Positions 1 through 12,103 of a stretch of 64,000 nucleotides of DNA are shown in pieces. The stretch lies in contig NW_024468909.1 in NCBI RefSeq assembly GCF_011745365.1, positions 682,001 through 746,000 of the forward strand, in the 5' to 3' direction. The translations under genes were made by a program, and so were the position numbers. Numbering within the stretch: the stretch's first letter is position 1; each line of letters begins with the position of its first letter. Source of the stretch: Cryphonectria parasitica EP155 (Eukaryota; Ascomycota; Sordariomycetes; Diaporthales; Cryphonectriaceae). Under the pieces are notes generated by a model. That model made no database searches. It was not told the DNA's origin and saw only the letters and a list, made by a program, of their open reading frames with translations.

Positions 1-873
1 TGGCAGCCACGAGCATCGCCCTCTCACAGTGATTGGGTCAGTCCGAAAATGCAGAAATTTATAAGAGCCTGCCTGCCCGTAAATTATGTGCCTTGAACCA
101 CTTGGCCGCTGCCTCTTGGTGCTTACTCCAATTTTTTGCCATCAAGAAACGTCGATAGTACGACTGCCAGCGGACGACGATGCCAACTATGGCTATTCCT
201 ACCCGATATGGAGATTACTCCGTTATAAGCAAAGAACTCATGAAGTATTTTCCCAAGGGCAACTTCAAAATTCGTGTAATAGCCTAGCCAATCTGATGTC
301 CTGGAAAGTCTTATTGACCCTGTGCCTGACAGGTCAGCGGCAATCACTTCATCTGCAAGGTGCCTACCGCCTTAACAAATGTAACTACTATGAGCTTCTC
401 TTTTCATAGTGTAATAAGGACTAAGGAGTGACATACAGAACCAAATTCGTGCTGTGGAGGATGCCGTCAAAGAACAGTCACACTACAGGGACACCAATAT
501 TGAATAACTACCAGCGTTTAAGGGCGAATACAGAAGCGATTTTGGCATCATCCCGTCATGATTTCTAGCAGAAATAGGAGGATGAACTGTGGGGTCGAAA
601 ATGTGGTAGAAGATATGTTACTGAAGATGATTTCCCAAAGGCTGCATGCATGTAGCTCGACACTCTGAGCATAAGTTCGTCGTGACAACAAACACAAATT
701 CAAATTTTTTTTTTCTTATGAAACTAGCTTATGTTCACAATTATTCGTCTTGCTGATCTTTGGCCTTCCATTCTGGTTTTTCCACAGCTTCTTAACCCCT
801 CAGTGGCTGTGCAAACGTACTTTTTGTGCAGTCAGCCCGAGCCCCCTTTAATTCAATCAGAGATCTTAGTGCC
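1..873. other. gene-free left edge, possible decayed coding trace
   Basis: I see no intact gene here. A short plus-strand reading at about 430-510 (QIRAVEDAVKEQSHYRD) looks protein-like. It runs into a stop codon and is followed in the same frame by another short protein-like piece, so it may be a remnant of a fungal coiled-coil-type gene. I cannot name the family. Confidence 0.3.
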
Positions 874-2861
874 TCATGCGCCACGCCGGAGCTTATTACT
901 GAGGATAGCCTCCACCGAACCGCCATGTTGAATCCAATTTCGGTGAGGACATGGCGTCTCATAGTATGTGGCGGGTCTTGATGTGCACAAGCCTCTCATC
1001 TTCTCTTGTAGATGTGGCCCCTTGATCCTCTCATCTGATCTCACACACAACATGTGCCGTTGGACTAGCTCCAAGAGGTCTCGGAAGAACCCAGTGCAAC
1101 GTGGGTGCTGATGCAGAGAATCGAGGCGCTGGGAAGTAGATGTCAGCAGGGTAGTCTGATCGTGCCCATCTAGCCATTCTCAAGTTCGATGTCCATCGAG
1201 AAAAAAGTTCTCACCTCAAAGACCGGTGTTTTCAACGAAAATCTGCCCATTTGCCCGTTGATGCGCTCCAAGCCATAGTAAGAATCATTTCCTCCCATGT
1301 CCAAGTAAGTCACACTACATCGATCAGAAGCAAATCTCTCAGCCCCGTCCCATCCTTGAAGAGCCCAGACAGTGAGTTCAAGGAAAAGACAGCCCAAAGT
1401 CCAAATATCGTAGCTTCTGGAGACGTATCCAAGATTTCCACCCTGATGAGGCGCCATATCACACTCTGGCGGCCGATAGTTGGGCGTTCCTGGAAGGCCT
1501 TCCCCAGGTATGTTGGATCTGGTGGCGTCGCCACGCGCCTGGGCGAGGCCGAGGTCTGATAACACAAACTTAATCTTTCGGCTCCCAGGCTCTATGAAGC
1601 ACAGCACGTTCTGGGGTTTGATATCCCCGTGTCGTCCCCACTTTTCCACCCCGTCTATGAATATACGAGGATTCGGGTTGTGAATCGAGTTCACGGCTTT
1701 CACAATCTCATAGCATTGTTCGGCCAGCCAACTGACCCTATAAACGCCGTGGATTCCAGCCGGCTGCAGCTTCCATAGCCTGAGTAAGTCTGTGTCGGCC
1801 CAAGGGAACAGGAGGTGGAAGTGAGGAATTCCATTTTCCAAGCAGACCACGGTGGCCAGCAGACAGATAATGTGGGGGTGTATTCCGCCAAATCTCTTGA
1901 GCATTTCAGCTTCTTTGTCGAACTCCTCCTTATTGCCTGTGAACAACCTCTTGAGTGCAAAAATATTATTTTCTGCGGACCACTGATTAAGAATGAAGCA
2001 TTTCGATTAGCAACTGGCCATAATGCGAACAGGGAATGTATTATGCATGCAATGTATTAGAAAACACAATACCTGAGCAAGGATATCCCTGTATTCGTGT
2101 TGCGTGGGGTGAATAACGACCTTGCGGACTTCACCGAAGCCGCCGTATCGATTACTGTGCAAATTGATCCTGGGCAGTTGCATAGTTGGTCGAGGTTGGG
2201 GGTTTGTAGGCGGTGTTATCGTGCGCAAGACTTCCCAAGGCTTGATGTCGTTGGGTTGCAGCTCCAGCTCACATACTCGCCTGGGCCTCCTTTCCTTGAA
2301 AAAGTAAGGCACTGTCAAACGCCACTGGTATGCCTCGCAGAACAAAGTGATATCAGGATGGTTCCAACTGCGTTGACTCTGGAATACCTCATGTTGTGGG
2401 TGGAGAGGTAACTTGGCATCCGTCAAGCCCAGCCTGATGAAGTCATGGATTCGAGCACACTTATTCACCATCATAAGTAGGGCCAGAACTCGACGGTAAC
2501 CGCTCGCGCGGCTGTATCCAAGCTTCTGCTCTTGTGGGTGGCCATTAATAAGTAGTTGCCAATCCTGACAAGTCCATATCCGGCCTCTCCACGCTATGGG
2601 AAGGTACATCCGTTTCAGTAAATGCTTGACGAGCTTTTCGACAGTACTTGGAGTCATGAGCCTATCAAAATACTCAGGTGACCAGAAGTGTTTGGCATGT
2701 GGGTTCTGAAACTTTATTGGATACATGTAGAGCCTGTTTTGGATTTCTTTCGTGAGAGCGGATCCAACAGTTCTCGTCACATGAGTCGGAAAACCTATCG
2801 CTGGACTGAGCCAGGGATGTTGTGGCTGAGGCTCTAATCCCCCTAGGCTGCTCATGGTCAA
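874..2861 (-). CDS. protein-kinase-like protein, non-RD type (paralogue 1)
   Basis: Three exons on the minus strand: 2861-2073, 1982-1215, 1128-874, giving 603 aa. Both introns (90 and 86 nt) are phase 0 with GT..AG ends. The first ~230 residues are an N-terminal region of unknown function. A kinase domain follows: glycine loop YGGFGEV at the end of exon 1, lysine strand FALKRL just after intron 1, catalytic loop HGDIKPQN, DLG in place of DFG, RPPE in place of APE, and YDIWTLGC of the F helix. The catalytic loop has HGD rather than HRD, so it is a non-RD kinase. The key Lys, Asp and Asn are present, so activity is possible. Exon 3 adds a short tail that aligns with the paralogue at 5634-7947 (FFRDLLELVQ against MVRDLLDLVE). 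The substrate is unknown. The gene is transcribed away from its paralogue across 2.8 kb. Exon 3 is supported only by the splice consensus and this match. Confidence 0.75.
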
Positions 2862-5633
2862 GTCGTAGATATGTCAATAACGTGGCCTCGGTGGTTGTAG
2901 CCTCCAAGGCTGTGAAGGTCGGTGCTGAGTTCTCCCTGGTCAAGTGATGCTCTCGATGAAATATTGTATTCGTTATTTTGCCGGGCGCAGGTGGAGTAAG
3001 AAAAATTCCATTGCCTCATGAAAGTGTCGCAAAATTGAAGACACAGTGTGGTCGGTATAGCTGGCGGAGCCTTATTGTAATTCTACATAAACGAGCCTCC
3101 CTGTGACTACATAGTTCTGGTTTTTGGGTGTGTCGCGATCGCAGACAATCAGGCTCTGAACAGGCGCTACAGACATCATTGCGCTGCGATCGTTGAAAAC
3201 TTGATTTCACATGTGTGGGTAGTATTGCAGTCTCGGTCAAGGTGGGGAGACCTCAAGGACTGCTGCGCAATACCAATCGTTCATTACAAGAGGCTGAGAC
3301 CACCACTACGATCGCAGTCCTGATAAGCTGGCTGCAATCATGACGGACCCTCATGCGGGGCTTGGCACAACGGGGAGGCGCTATCACAAAAAGACGGTCT
3401 GGATTTCTATGGATCTAGGTGAGGCTCTGCAATATACCAGCACATGATCGACCCAAGTCTGAAGAGCAGAGGGCGGTCAGACACTACAAAAGGACTGTTC
3501 AATGCCATAGTTTGCGCCCTTAACTTTTGAGGGTGGTCAGCAAGATGGACGGTGGAAAAGATAGATTCGGCATAGTAGCACAAGTATGGCCTATAACTGT
3601 GAAGGGGCCGAGATAGCAATCATGCAAAGCTTGGAGACAGACTTGAAAGGACACGGTTCAGAATAGTGTATTATGCGAGTTGGACATTTAGAAAATCAGT
3701 GCTAGAACTGAAAGTTCATTTCAAGAACTACCGGAAAATTCAAATAACTCAGCGAGACTGCAGGATACTGGAAAGTAATTTCTCTTTGCTATGATATCCC
3801 AAGCAACATTCAATGTTCAGGGCTCCAATCCCTACTGACGACTCCTCAAACTAATCAAAACGTTGATCCTGGAAGTTGCATAATGTCGGGCATTACCGAT
3901 TGTTGTATCTCTATTCGGGGTGAAGTACTGCCATACACAGGTTGAAACGCATGTGAAGTACATGGTTCTCTCTTCTTGATGCAGTAGAAGTCATGTCGGA
4001 TCTACTCTCATCAACAACAGAACAACTGGTTGACACGACTCGTTTGACATACCTCGACGGAATATTTGCCTTCGCCATATTTCCTGGTGAGCTCATGACA
4101 GAGCTTTTGTTGATTCCCGACTTTTCTGAAGTGGATGCGCTCGTCGAAAGCACGCACACTTGAGATCTTGTTATCGAAAGTCATCGACGATGATCAAGAC
4201 TGTGATCAGAGACGTGTATTTGTAAACGGTGTTGAAAACGGTGTCGAAAACGATGTCGGTTATATTTTACTTCTGGCAGAACTGTTGACCACGGTAGACC
4301 CTAGGGCCTTTTATCCTACCAGGTATGTGCATTTTACTTTGTTCACAATATATATTAACATTCGTGCGTGTGTGAAGTTTAGCGCCCTTTCTAACTCGCC
4401 TCTATGATCAGGTTGCCTCACAGGCCAAATCATTCTGTTACCACTCCGCTGTCTGAAGTACTGATTGGATGTTATGTGACAATATACTAGAATGGGCACG
4501 GCAGGCTGGATATTGCCTAGTATGCCTTACCTACGTTCTAAACCCCACACGGCGTCTGATTGCCTACTTCTGTGCTTACTTACGTCGGGCGAAAGCTCCA
4601 ACCCAGCGCCCCTTCTTGCTACAAGAAGTAAGGGGCCAGGGTAGCTTTTCTGTGCGAGGGCCAGTGAGTCACTAGCCCAGAGCCGTGCACGGCCCCAGCC
4701 AGCCAACAGCCAGACCTGTTGATAGCCTCAATTAGCTGCCCTCGTGGCGTTTCTCTTCCTTTCTCTTTTCTCTTCAGCGCACAGCAATGCAAGCCTTTTG
4801 CCCACACACATTTTCGGTGTCTCTCGAGACTTGTAGCAAGAGGGTGGGCTGGTGTGAGAAGTTAAAGCAAGGGAGGCAGAAATGGTGTGTTTGGTTCTGT
4901 AATTATACCTGTCCGAGTCGGATACGAGGGCGGTTGTTGACTTAACGCATAGCCCAAAGAAATGCTACCAATTCATGTAGAAGGCGCGATCGCAGGTGGT
5001 GACCCTAGTCAATTGGCAATCATACACAGTAAGTATAAGTATGATCATAGACATCCCTCTATGCAATGTGCACCGGTCCAGTCCCTATCACTCCTCTCAT
5101 ACTATACCTGAATCTCGAATATCCTTAGCCCCTCTCACATCAGCAATCAGTCCTTCTCCTCACCTGATCTTGTTGGTCAGATAAAACTATCGGAAACATT
5201 CTGGCCTTGGTGGAGTTGAACAACTACTCATTGAACTAAAATAACTTTTTTCAACGTAAGTAAAGCTATGTCAGTGAAGATGTACTTGTCTTTACTCCTT
5301 GTTGTTCGCATGTCTTCCTGTCTTAGGAATCTTATGCCACTCTTTACAAAAGGCACTGAGGATGAAGAAAAGGCTAGGACCTCGGAGGGCTATTCCTCCC
5401 AATGGAGGTTAAAGACATCCGGAGGTCCATGTTCTCTACTTCAGATGCCTCCTTTAGCCTTTGATCTGACCAGATACTAAACCTGACCTGCTAGGTTCAA
5501 GCCAAAGCAACCCAGCAACATAAAACTTGTTCAGAAGACCTTCACGAGAAGACCTGTCAGTCCCCGAATCAGTCTGGAAACATCATCTCTAACTAGCCTC
5601 CAGGCTGGCGCTCTGCGAGGCTAATTCAACAAC
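2862..5633. other. intergenic spacer between divergent kinase paralogues
   Basis: About 2.8 kb separates the two divergent kinase-like genes. I see no convincing gene. One short plus-strand ORF at 3993-4163 (56 aa, starting MSDLLSSTTEQLV) has plausible composition but matches nothing I recognise. The stretch should hold both promoters. Confidence 0.5.
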
Positions 5634-7947
5634 ATGGAACCATTCGCATCGATCAACGCGGCTATTTCAAAAGGCCAACAAAGTCAGGAAGACATCGAAC
5701 TCAACACCTTCGAAGCATTGGATAGAGGTTTCGCATCAGCGGAAGAGAAACATGGTCAACTGCTTGATTACAACTGGCGGGATTCAATCACCTCTAAGGA
5801 CCCACAAAACCATCCTGACAACTTCCCGCGGTTGATATACTCTCGTCGTACAACCTACGAAGAGAAAGACTGGTTACCTTACGACCAGCTGTTTTCCCTT
5901 ATCAACGAAGAGACCGTGTACCAGGAGCTATCTCGATCACTAAAGGACCAGAAAGGAACATCCGCCTCATGGGGACCTCACAACAGTGGTCTCCGCCGCA
6001 TAGCCAAAGAGGTCTGCAAGCCGATTGACCTTCCCGGCCAGCATAAGAGATCATTCAAATCATCGAGAAGGGGAATTTTCGCAGCTCTGTGTTTAATGAA
6101 GGACCACGGCCCGAACCTGCTGGAAGAAATCTTAGCTTTCCTTGATAGTGGCATCAAGGACTCGGATTTGCCTTTAGCTTCGGACGAGGGACAAAACTCG
6201 ACTGGAGCTTTCGAACTCTCAAGGGCCATTGACCCGTCCCGAAAGCCACTGATTTCCCGCGGCTGGAATCATAATACCCTCAATCTCTTCAAGGTGTATC
6301 AGACCTGGGTAACATCGCCATTCTTCGATCTGAGCCAGAAGGAGGTCCCGTTCTACGATCTCGCACCGACTGATGTGCTGCCATTTGTAAAGGAAGACAA
6401 CAACGCACTCAAAACTGATTGGGGATATCACGGCACTGTGCGAAAGGTCCAGATTCATCCATCTCATCATAATTATCGCGGGGTAGGTTGATTCTTATCA
6501 TGTCTGAAGCCGCCGCCCTTCACTCCATGGGGAGACTTTCGCCCAGCTAAATTGCTGCTGCTACAGAATGCAAGCGGTTCCAATCCGTTCTTTGCAGTGA
6601 AAGAACTGAACCACAATGAACATCAACACGTGACATCACAGGATGAGGTGGTCGGCTGGGCCAACGCTGTTGGCACCAGTGAAGATCAACATCTTGTAAA
6701 GCTTCTCGCTGTCTGGCGCCAGAAGGAAACGTTTTCATTGTTGTTTCCTTGGGCTGATGGAGGCAATTTGCGTGACTTCTGGAACACTGACCCAGAACGG
6801 ACCAGCGTCCTTGCCGGGTGGATGCTTGAACAGCTTCTCGGTATAAGCTTGGGCCTTAAAAGGATCCATCGATTAGGAAGATCGTGGATAGAGATACAAC
6901 CCCGGAAGTGGGGGACTCATGGCGACGTTAAGCCCGCAAATATCCTCTGGTACCCTGGCCCTGATGGCGGCGATCTCGGGCGACTCGCCATCTGTGACTT
7001 TGGATTCACGAGGTTTCACGAGGAGGAATCCCGATCCGCAGCTCAGGCGTGCGGCATGACTGTCACGTATCGTGCACCCGAGGCCGGCACTGGACCATCA
7101 TGTCGAGCCTCGGATATGTGGAGCTTGGGATGCGTGATCCTAGAGTTCTTGACGTGGTACCTGCTCGGCCCCGAGCAAGTCGAAAGCTTCACCACCCTGC
7201 GGGTTGAGGAAGACGACGGCAACGGCAGCCATGTCCGAGAAGACAAGTTCTTCGTATCCCAAAATGTTCCTGATACACATGATGGCCACAAAATGAGGGT
7301 CAAGCTGTGTGTGCATCAGGTAATTACATTTTCTCAGCATTGTTGAAGCTGGACAATCCCTTCTGACAATATGATGCGCTGACAACATATGGAATATTTA
7401 GCTGATTCGTGAGTTGCGTGTAACTCCACGTTCCAGCAGCATGGTACGCGATCTGCTTGATCTAGTCGAGCAGAAGCTTTTGGTAGTCGACAAAGAGACA
7501 CGAGAGAACTCTGACAAGATCGTGGACGCATTGAAAGAAATGCAAACGAAAAGCAAGCGTCATGGGACAGCCTACACTTTCTATGGCGCTCCTAGCCCAG
7601 GGCTTGGGCACAGCGTCAGATTTGCGGGCAACACAGAGTCCCTTGAAGCGACAAATGCTGCAACGATGACGGCCGACATCCCGACCAGTCGCACAGGGAA
7701 GTCTGCTAGCAGTGAACCTCTGGCCAAGGCCATAGAGTTCAACAACCAAGATGGACGCCCAGGCAAGCAAGGGCAGGGCACGTCACAGAACAACGAGCGT
7801 ACGCCATTGCTAGGCAATGTCCCCGTACTAAGAAGGCAGAGTTCTCTATCAGTCCAGTCCTTGGCACAACAGGTGTCTCTCACGGCGCAGTTGAGAATTT
7901 GGCTTCAAAATTATCTGGGAACGTGCTGGGAAGCCAACATGACTTAG
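5634..7947 (+). CDS. protein-kinase-like protein, non-RD type (paralogue 2)
   Basis: Three exons: 5634-6482, 6567-7319, 7402-7947, giving 715 aa. The introns are 84 and 82 nt and both phase 0. The N-terminal ~260 residues match the paralogue at 874-2861 in layout (for example IHPSHHNYRG against IHPTQHEYRD at the end of exon 1). Kinase motifs: a degenerate glycine loop (WGYHGTV), lysine strand FAVKEL, LLFPWADGG, catalytic loop HGDVKPANIL, intact DFG, RAPE, SDMWSLGC. As in the paralogue, HRD is HGD. The C-terminal ~130 residues form a low-complexity, Ser/Thr-rich tail that the paralogue lacks. The glycine loop has lost its second and third glycines, so ATP binding may be weak. The role is unknown; kinases of this kind are common in expanded fungal gene sets. 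Confidence 0.8.
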
Positions 7948-9526
7948 GAATTCTCGGCTATTTTACCTTTTGCACCAGGATTTCATGGGAACAAGGATAC
8001 TTTGATGGCGTTTGGGATAGATCACTTTTGCCTTCGATTGTCATACAGCTCTGGCGTAAAGAGGGATTGTTCTAATTCGAAGGTTTTACACTGAAGGTTC
8101 TCCGCTTTGTCTCTCTTCTCTTCTTATATTCAAATACGGCTGTAATATCGAGAGAAGCGTTCTCATCAGAGGATCACATCTCGCCAAACAATAGAGGGGG
8201 CTGATTAGGTGTTGACAGGCTGACATGCAAACGATAATCAACGTAATGTAATATCCTTTAGTCCGTTCTGCACGTAAAGCAGGCTGGGGTTCAAGACGCT
8301 ACTGCCCGAGGCGTCTGACATGTCACATGGAGAACGCTAGAAAGCCCTGGAGTTTAGGATTGGCAGACTAGTTATGCTGTGCTATGCTCTTGGTCCTGTT
8401 GTGCGACACTGAACACGGTCGAGATGAGCCTATTACTCAAGAGGCTGCTAAATGTGGCAAATTGCGCCTCAGCTCTGACCAAAACTGCCTGGCATGTAAG
8501 CTAGGGGAAAATGAAAAGGAGCGAGAAGAAAAATGGAAGAAAAAAAGATGGCCAGCCATCCCAAGTGGGATCCCATCGCCTCATCAGTATCGCCAGTGAG
8601 CGAGCTTTGCTTGCTGAGATGGTCATACTGGAAATTCGAAGGTTTCGAATCGAGAAAAAAAGGCTGTTCCGTCCATGCCCTTGTAAAACATTCATTCCAC
8701 GGTGTTCTGTTGATGTCCGAAACAGAGAGCAGACGCTGCGACTGCAGCCAGTTGCATCTCCACATGCCTTACCCGTCCACGGGCTTTCTTCTCCGTGCTG
8801 CAGATCATTGGAACTTCTTTCATATACGATTGGTGTAGGCAACAGGGCCGCATGCTTGATGGAAAGATAAAAGAGAAGTGATGTCAGTGGCTGTATACTC
8901 CACCGTGCTGATGATACATAGGACATATTAATAATCTACAGCGCTACCCGATCATCGTGCGCAGAGCACTGATGCGGCAGGTAGGTGCTGACTGACAGAC
9001 AGACTTCTAGGCTGCCTGCAGTGCTGCTGTCGAAGTAAACGATGCATTATTGCAGCCAATGGCACCACACTCTATCAGAATCTCCTGGGCACCTGCAGTA
9101 TACGAGGATGCTCAATCCGCCACCGGCTATTTATGCAAACGTTTCGGAATCATGCAGCTTTCCCAAGCAGATATCGCATTGTCGCCTGAGGAAGTGGCCG
9201 ACACGATACAGCTGCAGACAAGCGACTGGGATGGTGTGGTACTGGCTGAATCTCTAGATATTGTGGTTTGGGTTAAGTGTAGATGACTTGTATCCCTAGC
9301 TTGTCATTTCCCTTCAGTATAATAGTGTGCCTGTGTCGAGGCAGTTCAAGATTGTGAGCGTACTTGGCTAGAGACAGATTACTAAGTAAGTGTATAAATA
9401 CCTAGGATTCAAGAAGCCAGATCGATTCCAATGCCTACAGACTTTGCTGCTGCTACTGTCCATGCTCGAGGTTCCCAGTAGTACTACCCTACTGTTTCTT
9501 TACAGATCTTCATACGATCATGGAAT
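7948..9526. other. intergenic, no gene seen
   Basis: About 1.6 kb without a supported gene. Several overlapping ORFs of 70-140 codons at 8384-8930 occur on both strands at once, with low-complexity Lys/Arg composition, and look non-coding. A 78-codon plus ORF at 9050-9286 has acceptable composition but no recognisable motif. Confidence 0.45.
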
Positions 9527-10875
9527 TTAATCAAAGTATTTGACTTTCACACCCTTGATGATCTCAACTTCCTTGTCGGCATTGTCTCCAGCCGCTGTGC
9601 TTGTGCCTGGGCCAATGTTCTTGATGACTCTTTGCTTGACCCATTCTCCAGCCTTCACAGGCTTCCCATCACTACCGAGAATCTTGTCTCCGAGCAGGCC
9701 ACGCTCGCGGAGAACTGGTGACTCTTCGATAGGCAGCATCTCCGTGTCGTCCTCGATCCGAACCACGTAAATGACCCGCAGCCTGTCAACATGCTGTTGG
9801 TCCTTGGGCGGTGCGATGACCCTGTGAATGCTGGATTTAAGATAGCCGTCTAATGATTCACATGAACGTGTTAGCCATCCAAGCTCATTTACGAATTATG
9901 CGGCAGGAGCTGCAGAGTGTGTCTCGTGGAAAGTTTCTACTGACTTGTGAGAAAGTGAAGAGCGTCGGCAAGATTCACGGTCAAAGTGCCCGGCACCATT
10001 CGGACGTCCTTCCACGAACCGTCCTTTGCCAGGACTTGCAACCCGCCAATAGGCTGATAAAAGAGCAGAGTCAGACTGCCCAGGTCCGAATGTCTGCAAC
10101 AGTGTCAGCAAAATGTCTTTGTCGTCCTCCATATTTCTTTATCTCGACTGTGAATAGTACCCTTTCAGCCAGACACCGCCGCATTTCTCATTATCCTCCG
10201 TACTTCTCGCAAGATACTTCATATACCTGAGATGACAAGCGCTGTTGGCCTCATATCGGTGTCTCTTGACCAGCCAGTTCTCGTCTTCGAGCCCCAGCGC
10301 CAGCGCGAAAACGACCAGCAGTCGGTGGACGATGTGATTGTGCACGTGTCTCGAGAAGCGCTCAACCTCTGCCCAGTGTGTCTTGATGATGTCCGGGTGT
10401 GCCATGTCTGCGTGCTGCGGTGTGAACTTAGGGACGTTGTAGAGCTCATAGTTATCTCGGACCCCGGGGATCAGCTCGCGGGTGCCCGCAGGCTTGTAGC
10501 CGTTGTATTCGCCGGCCTCCATGTTGGCGAGGTAGCGCATTTTCTCAGCCTCGGGCAGTGCGAGGAGGGCCTGGCCGATGGCAAACTGTCTCTCGACCTC
10601 GTCCTCCGTCAGACCGAAATTCTTGACGTAGAAAAAGCCTGAGTATTGTGTAGTCAGTAAAATAGCCCTGCCTCCCCTTTTCCCATCCCCTTAGGTGCTG
10701 AAAGACCAGCGTACATACCCACTTCTTCAATTGCTCTCGTAAATTCAGTGGCCAGCTCTTGCTTACCCCCGGGCTGGTCGAACTTGGATAGATCCAGCGT
10801 GACCAGATCCGCCCAGTTGCCCTCTTCTCTTGAGACCGAGGACTTCGTCCATGTCAAGGTCTGGGTAGTCGACAT
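9527..10875 (-). CDS. 2-oxoglutarate/Fe(II)-dependent oxygenase, isopenicillin-N-synthase-like
   Basis: Four exons on the minus strand: 10875-10719, 10638-10161, 10093-9945, 9849-9527, giving 368 aa. The introns are 80, 67 and 95 nt, and all junctions keep frame. The N-terminus (DLSKF..., then EEVGFFYVKNFG) is the typical start of the DIOX_N domain. The Fe(II) ligands are H213, D215 (motif HSDLGSLTLLFY) and H270 (IHRVIAPP). Members couple 2-oxoglutarate decarboxylation to hydroxylation, desaturation or ring formation on a small molecule in the cytosol. The motif that normally reads RxS reads R284-L-R here, an unusual change in the cosubstrate-binding segment. No biosynthetic cluster surrounds it, so the substrate cannot be predicted. 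Confidence 0.88.
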
Positions 10876-12103
10876 GGTTCAATCTGGTTCTTGCGTCTTA
10901 TCAAGGAGAATTGAAAGCAGGAGGAAGTTCATCTGACTAACTCAGCGGACTGATGCTTCATCAATAATTTGCAATGTCATCGAAAATGAGAGGGGAAAAA
11001 AATGATGGACGCTTGTGCTTTAAACAATGCCAAGTACTTATGTTCATCGGTGTTGTCACATGAGCTTGTTTTGGGGTGGGTTGAGCAAGTTATAGAATAG
11101 GTGGGGATAATTTGCTCATGCAGCAAGGTTGGGATAACACTACATACGGTATTTGATGTACTCTGTTGAGCCCCAGATTTTCCCCAATGGGCATGATTGG
11201 CACAAATATATCATTAATTGTATTGATTCTCTTCATGACTCCTGACTCCGGACCAGTCTGCAGTCTTGAGGAGTTATGTCAATAGTAATAGCAGGGAAAG
11301 AGGATGTTAACATTTATATGTCATTGCTCTCCGAGTGGAGAATATTTATATATATAGATAAATGACTAATAGCCACTTGACGCCCTCTCAGTCGTGCTGC
11401 TTATGATGACTTGCAACTGATTGCAAAGGAAGTGTGTTTAATAATACTGAAGCATACGATGTGCTAAGTAGATGGTGACTTCTTCTTTATTCCATCAAAT
11501 TCAGATATGACTGTAACCAAGTGCGAGTCAATCTTTTGTTTGTGTTTTGAGGATTGTTGAAAATAGGTGCAAGTCTTGAACTCCGTCCATAATTAACATG
11601 GAACCCTGCAAGTTCTTCTTCATCCTCACTGGAGCAAACGCTGCACCATTTGTCGCAGAGCTGGAAGATCAAGCAGTGGACGTGAAAACCATTATAGACT
11701 CCTAGCAAAATAGTAACTACACATTAATCAACCCCCTCGAACAGCCACAGAGGAATGATTTCTAGCGCAAAGAATACCTCACTATGATCACTCGTTCAGA
11801 TATGCATTGAGGCTGAGGTATCGGAGGCGCAGGTCGAAACAAGGTGTAGAGGTCTGGCTTTTGATTGGATTAGCAGTATAACCACTATACTTTGGGCAGT
11901 CTCCTAAACCCTTCTTGGCGAAGGAGGCCTGTACCTCAGCTTCTGACCTCCAAAGGACGGGGGATTGTATACTTTTGCTTCTGTCGATTCTCTGGTCTCA
12001 TGAACTCTCGAGGCCGACACAACATGTTTATACTTACATAGACAGGTAATTAACAGCTCCGCAATACTACCACTTCTCTTTCTCCCAGCCGTGGTTCGCT
12101 ATC
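10876..12103. other. AT-rich intergenic region with possible remnant exons
   Basis: About 1.2 kb, AT-rich around 11300-11480. Two minus-strand open stretches look protein-like: 11997-11788 (containing KKGLGDCPKYSGYTANP) and 11708-11487 (containing FHVHCLIFQLCDKWC). I could not join them in frame with a normal intron. They may be remnants of one decayed gene or exons of an unrecognised gene. Confidence 0.3.

Noticed and set aside
8501..8926. 141-codon minus ORF and two overlapping plus ORFs
   Set aside because: All frames are open together in a low-complexity stretch; no conserved motif.
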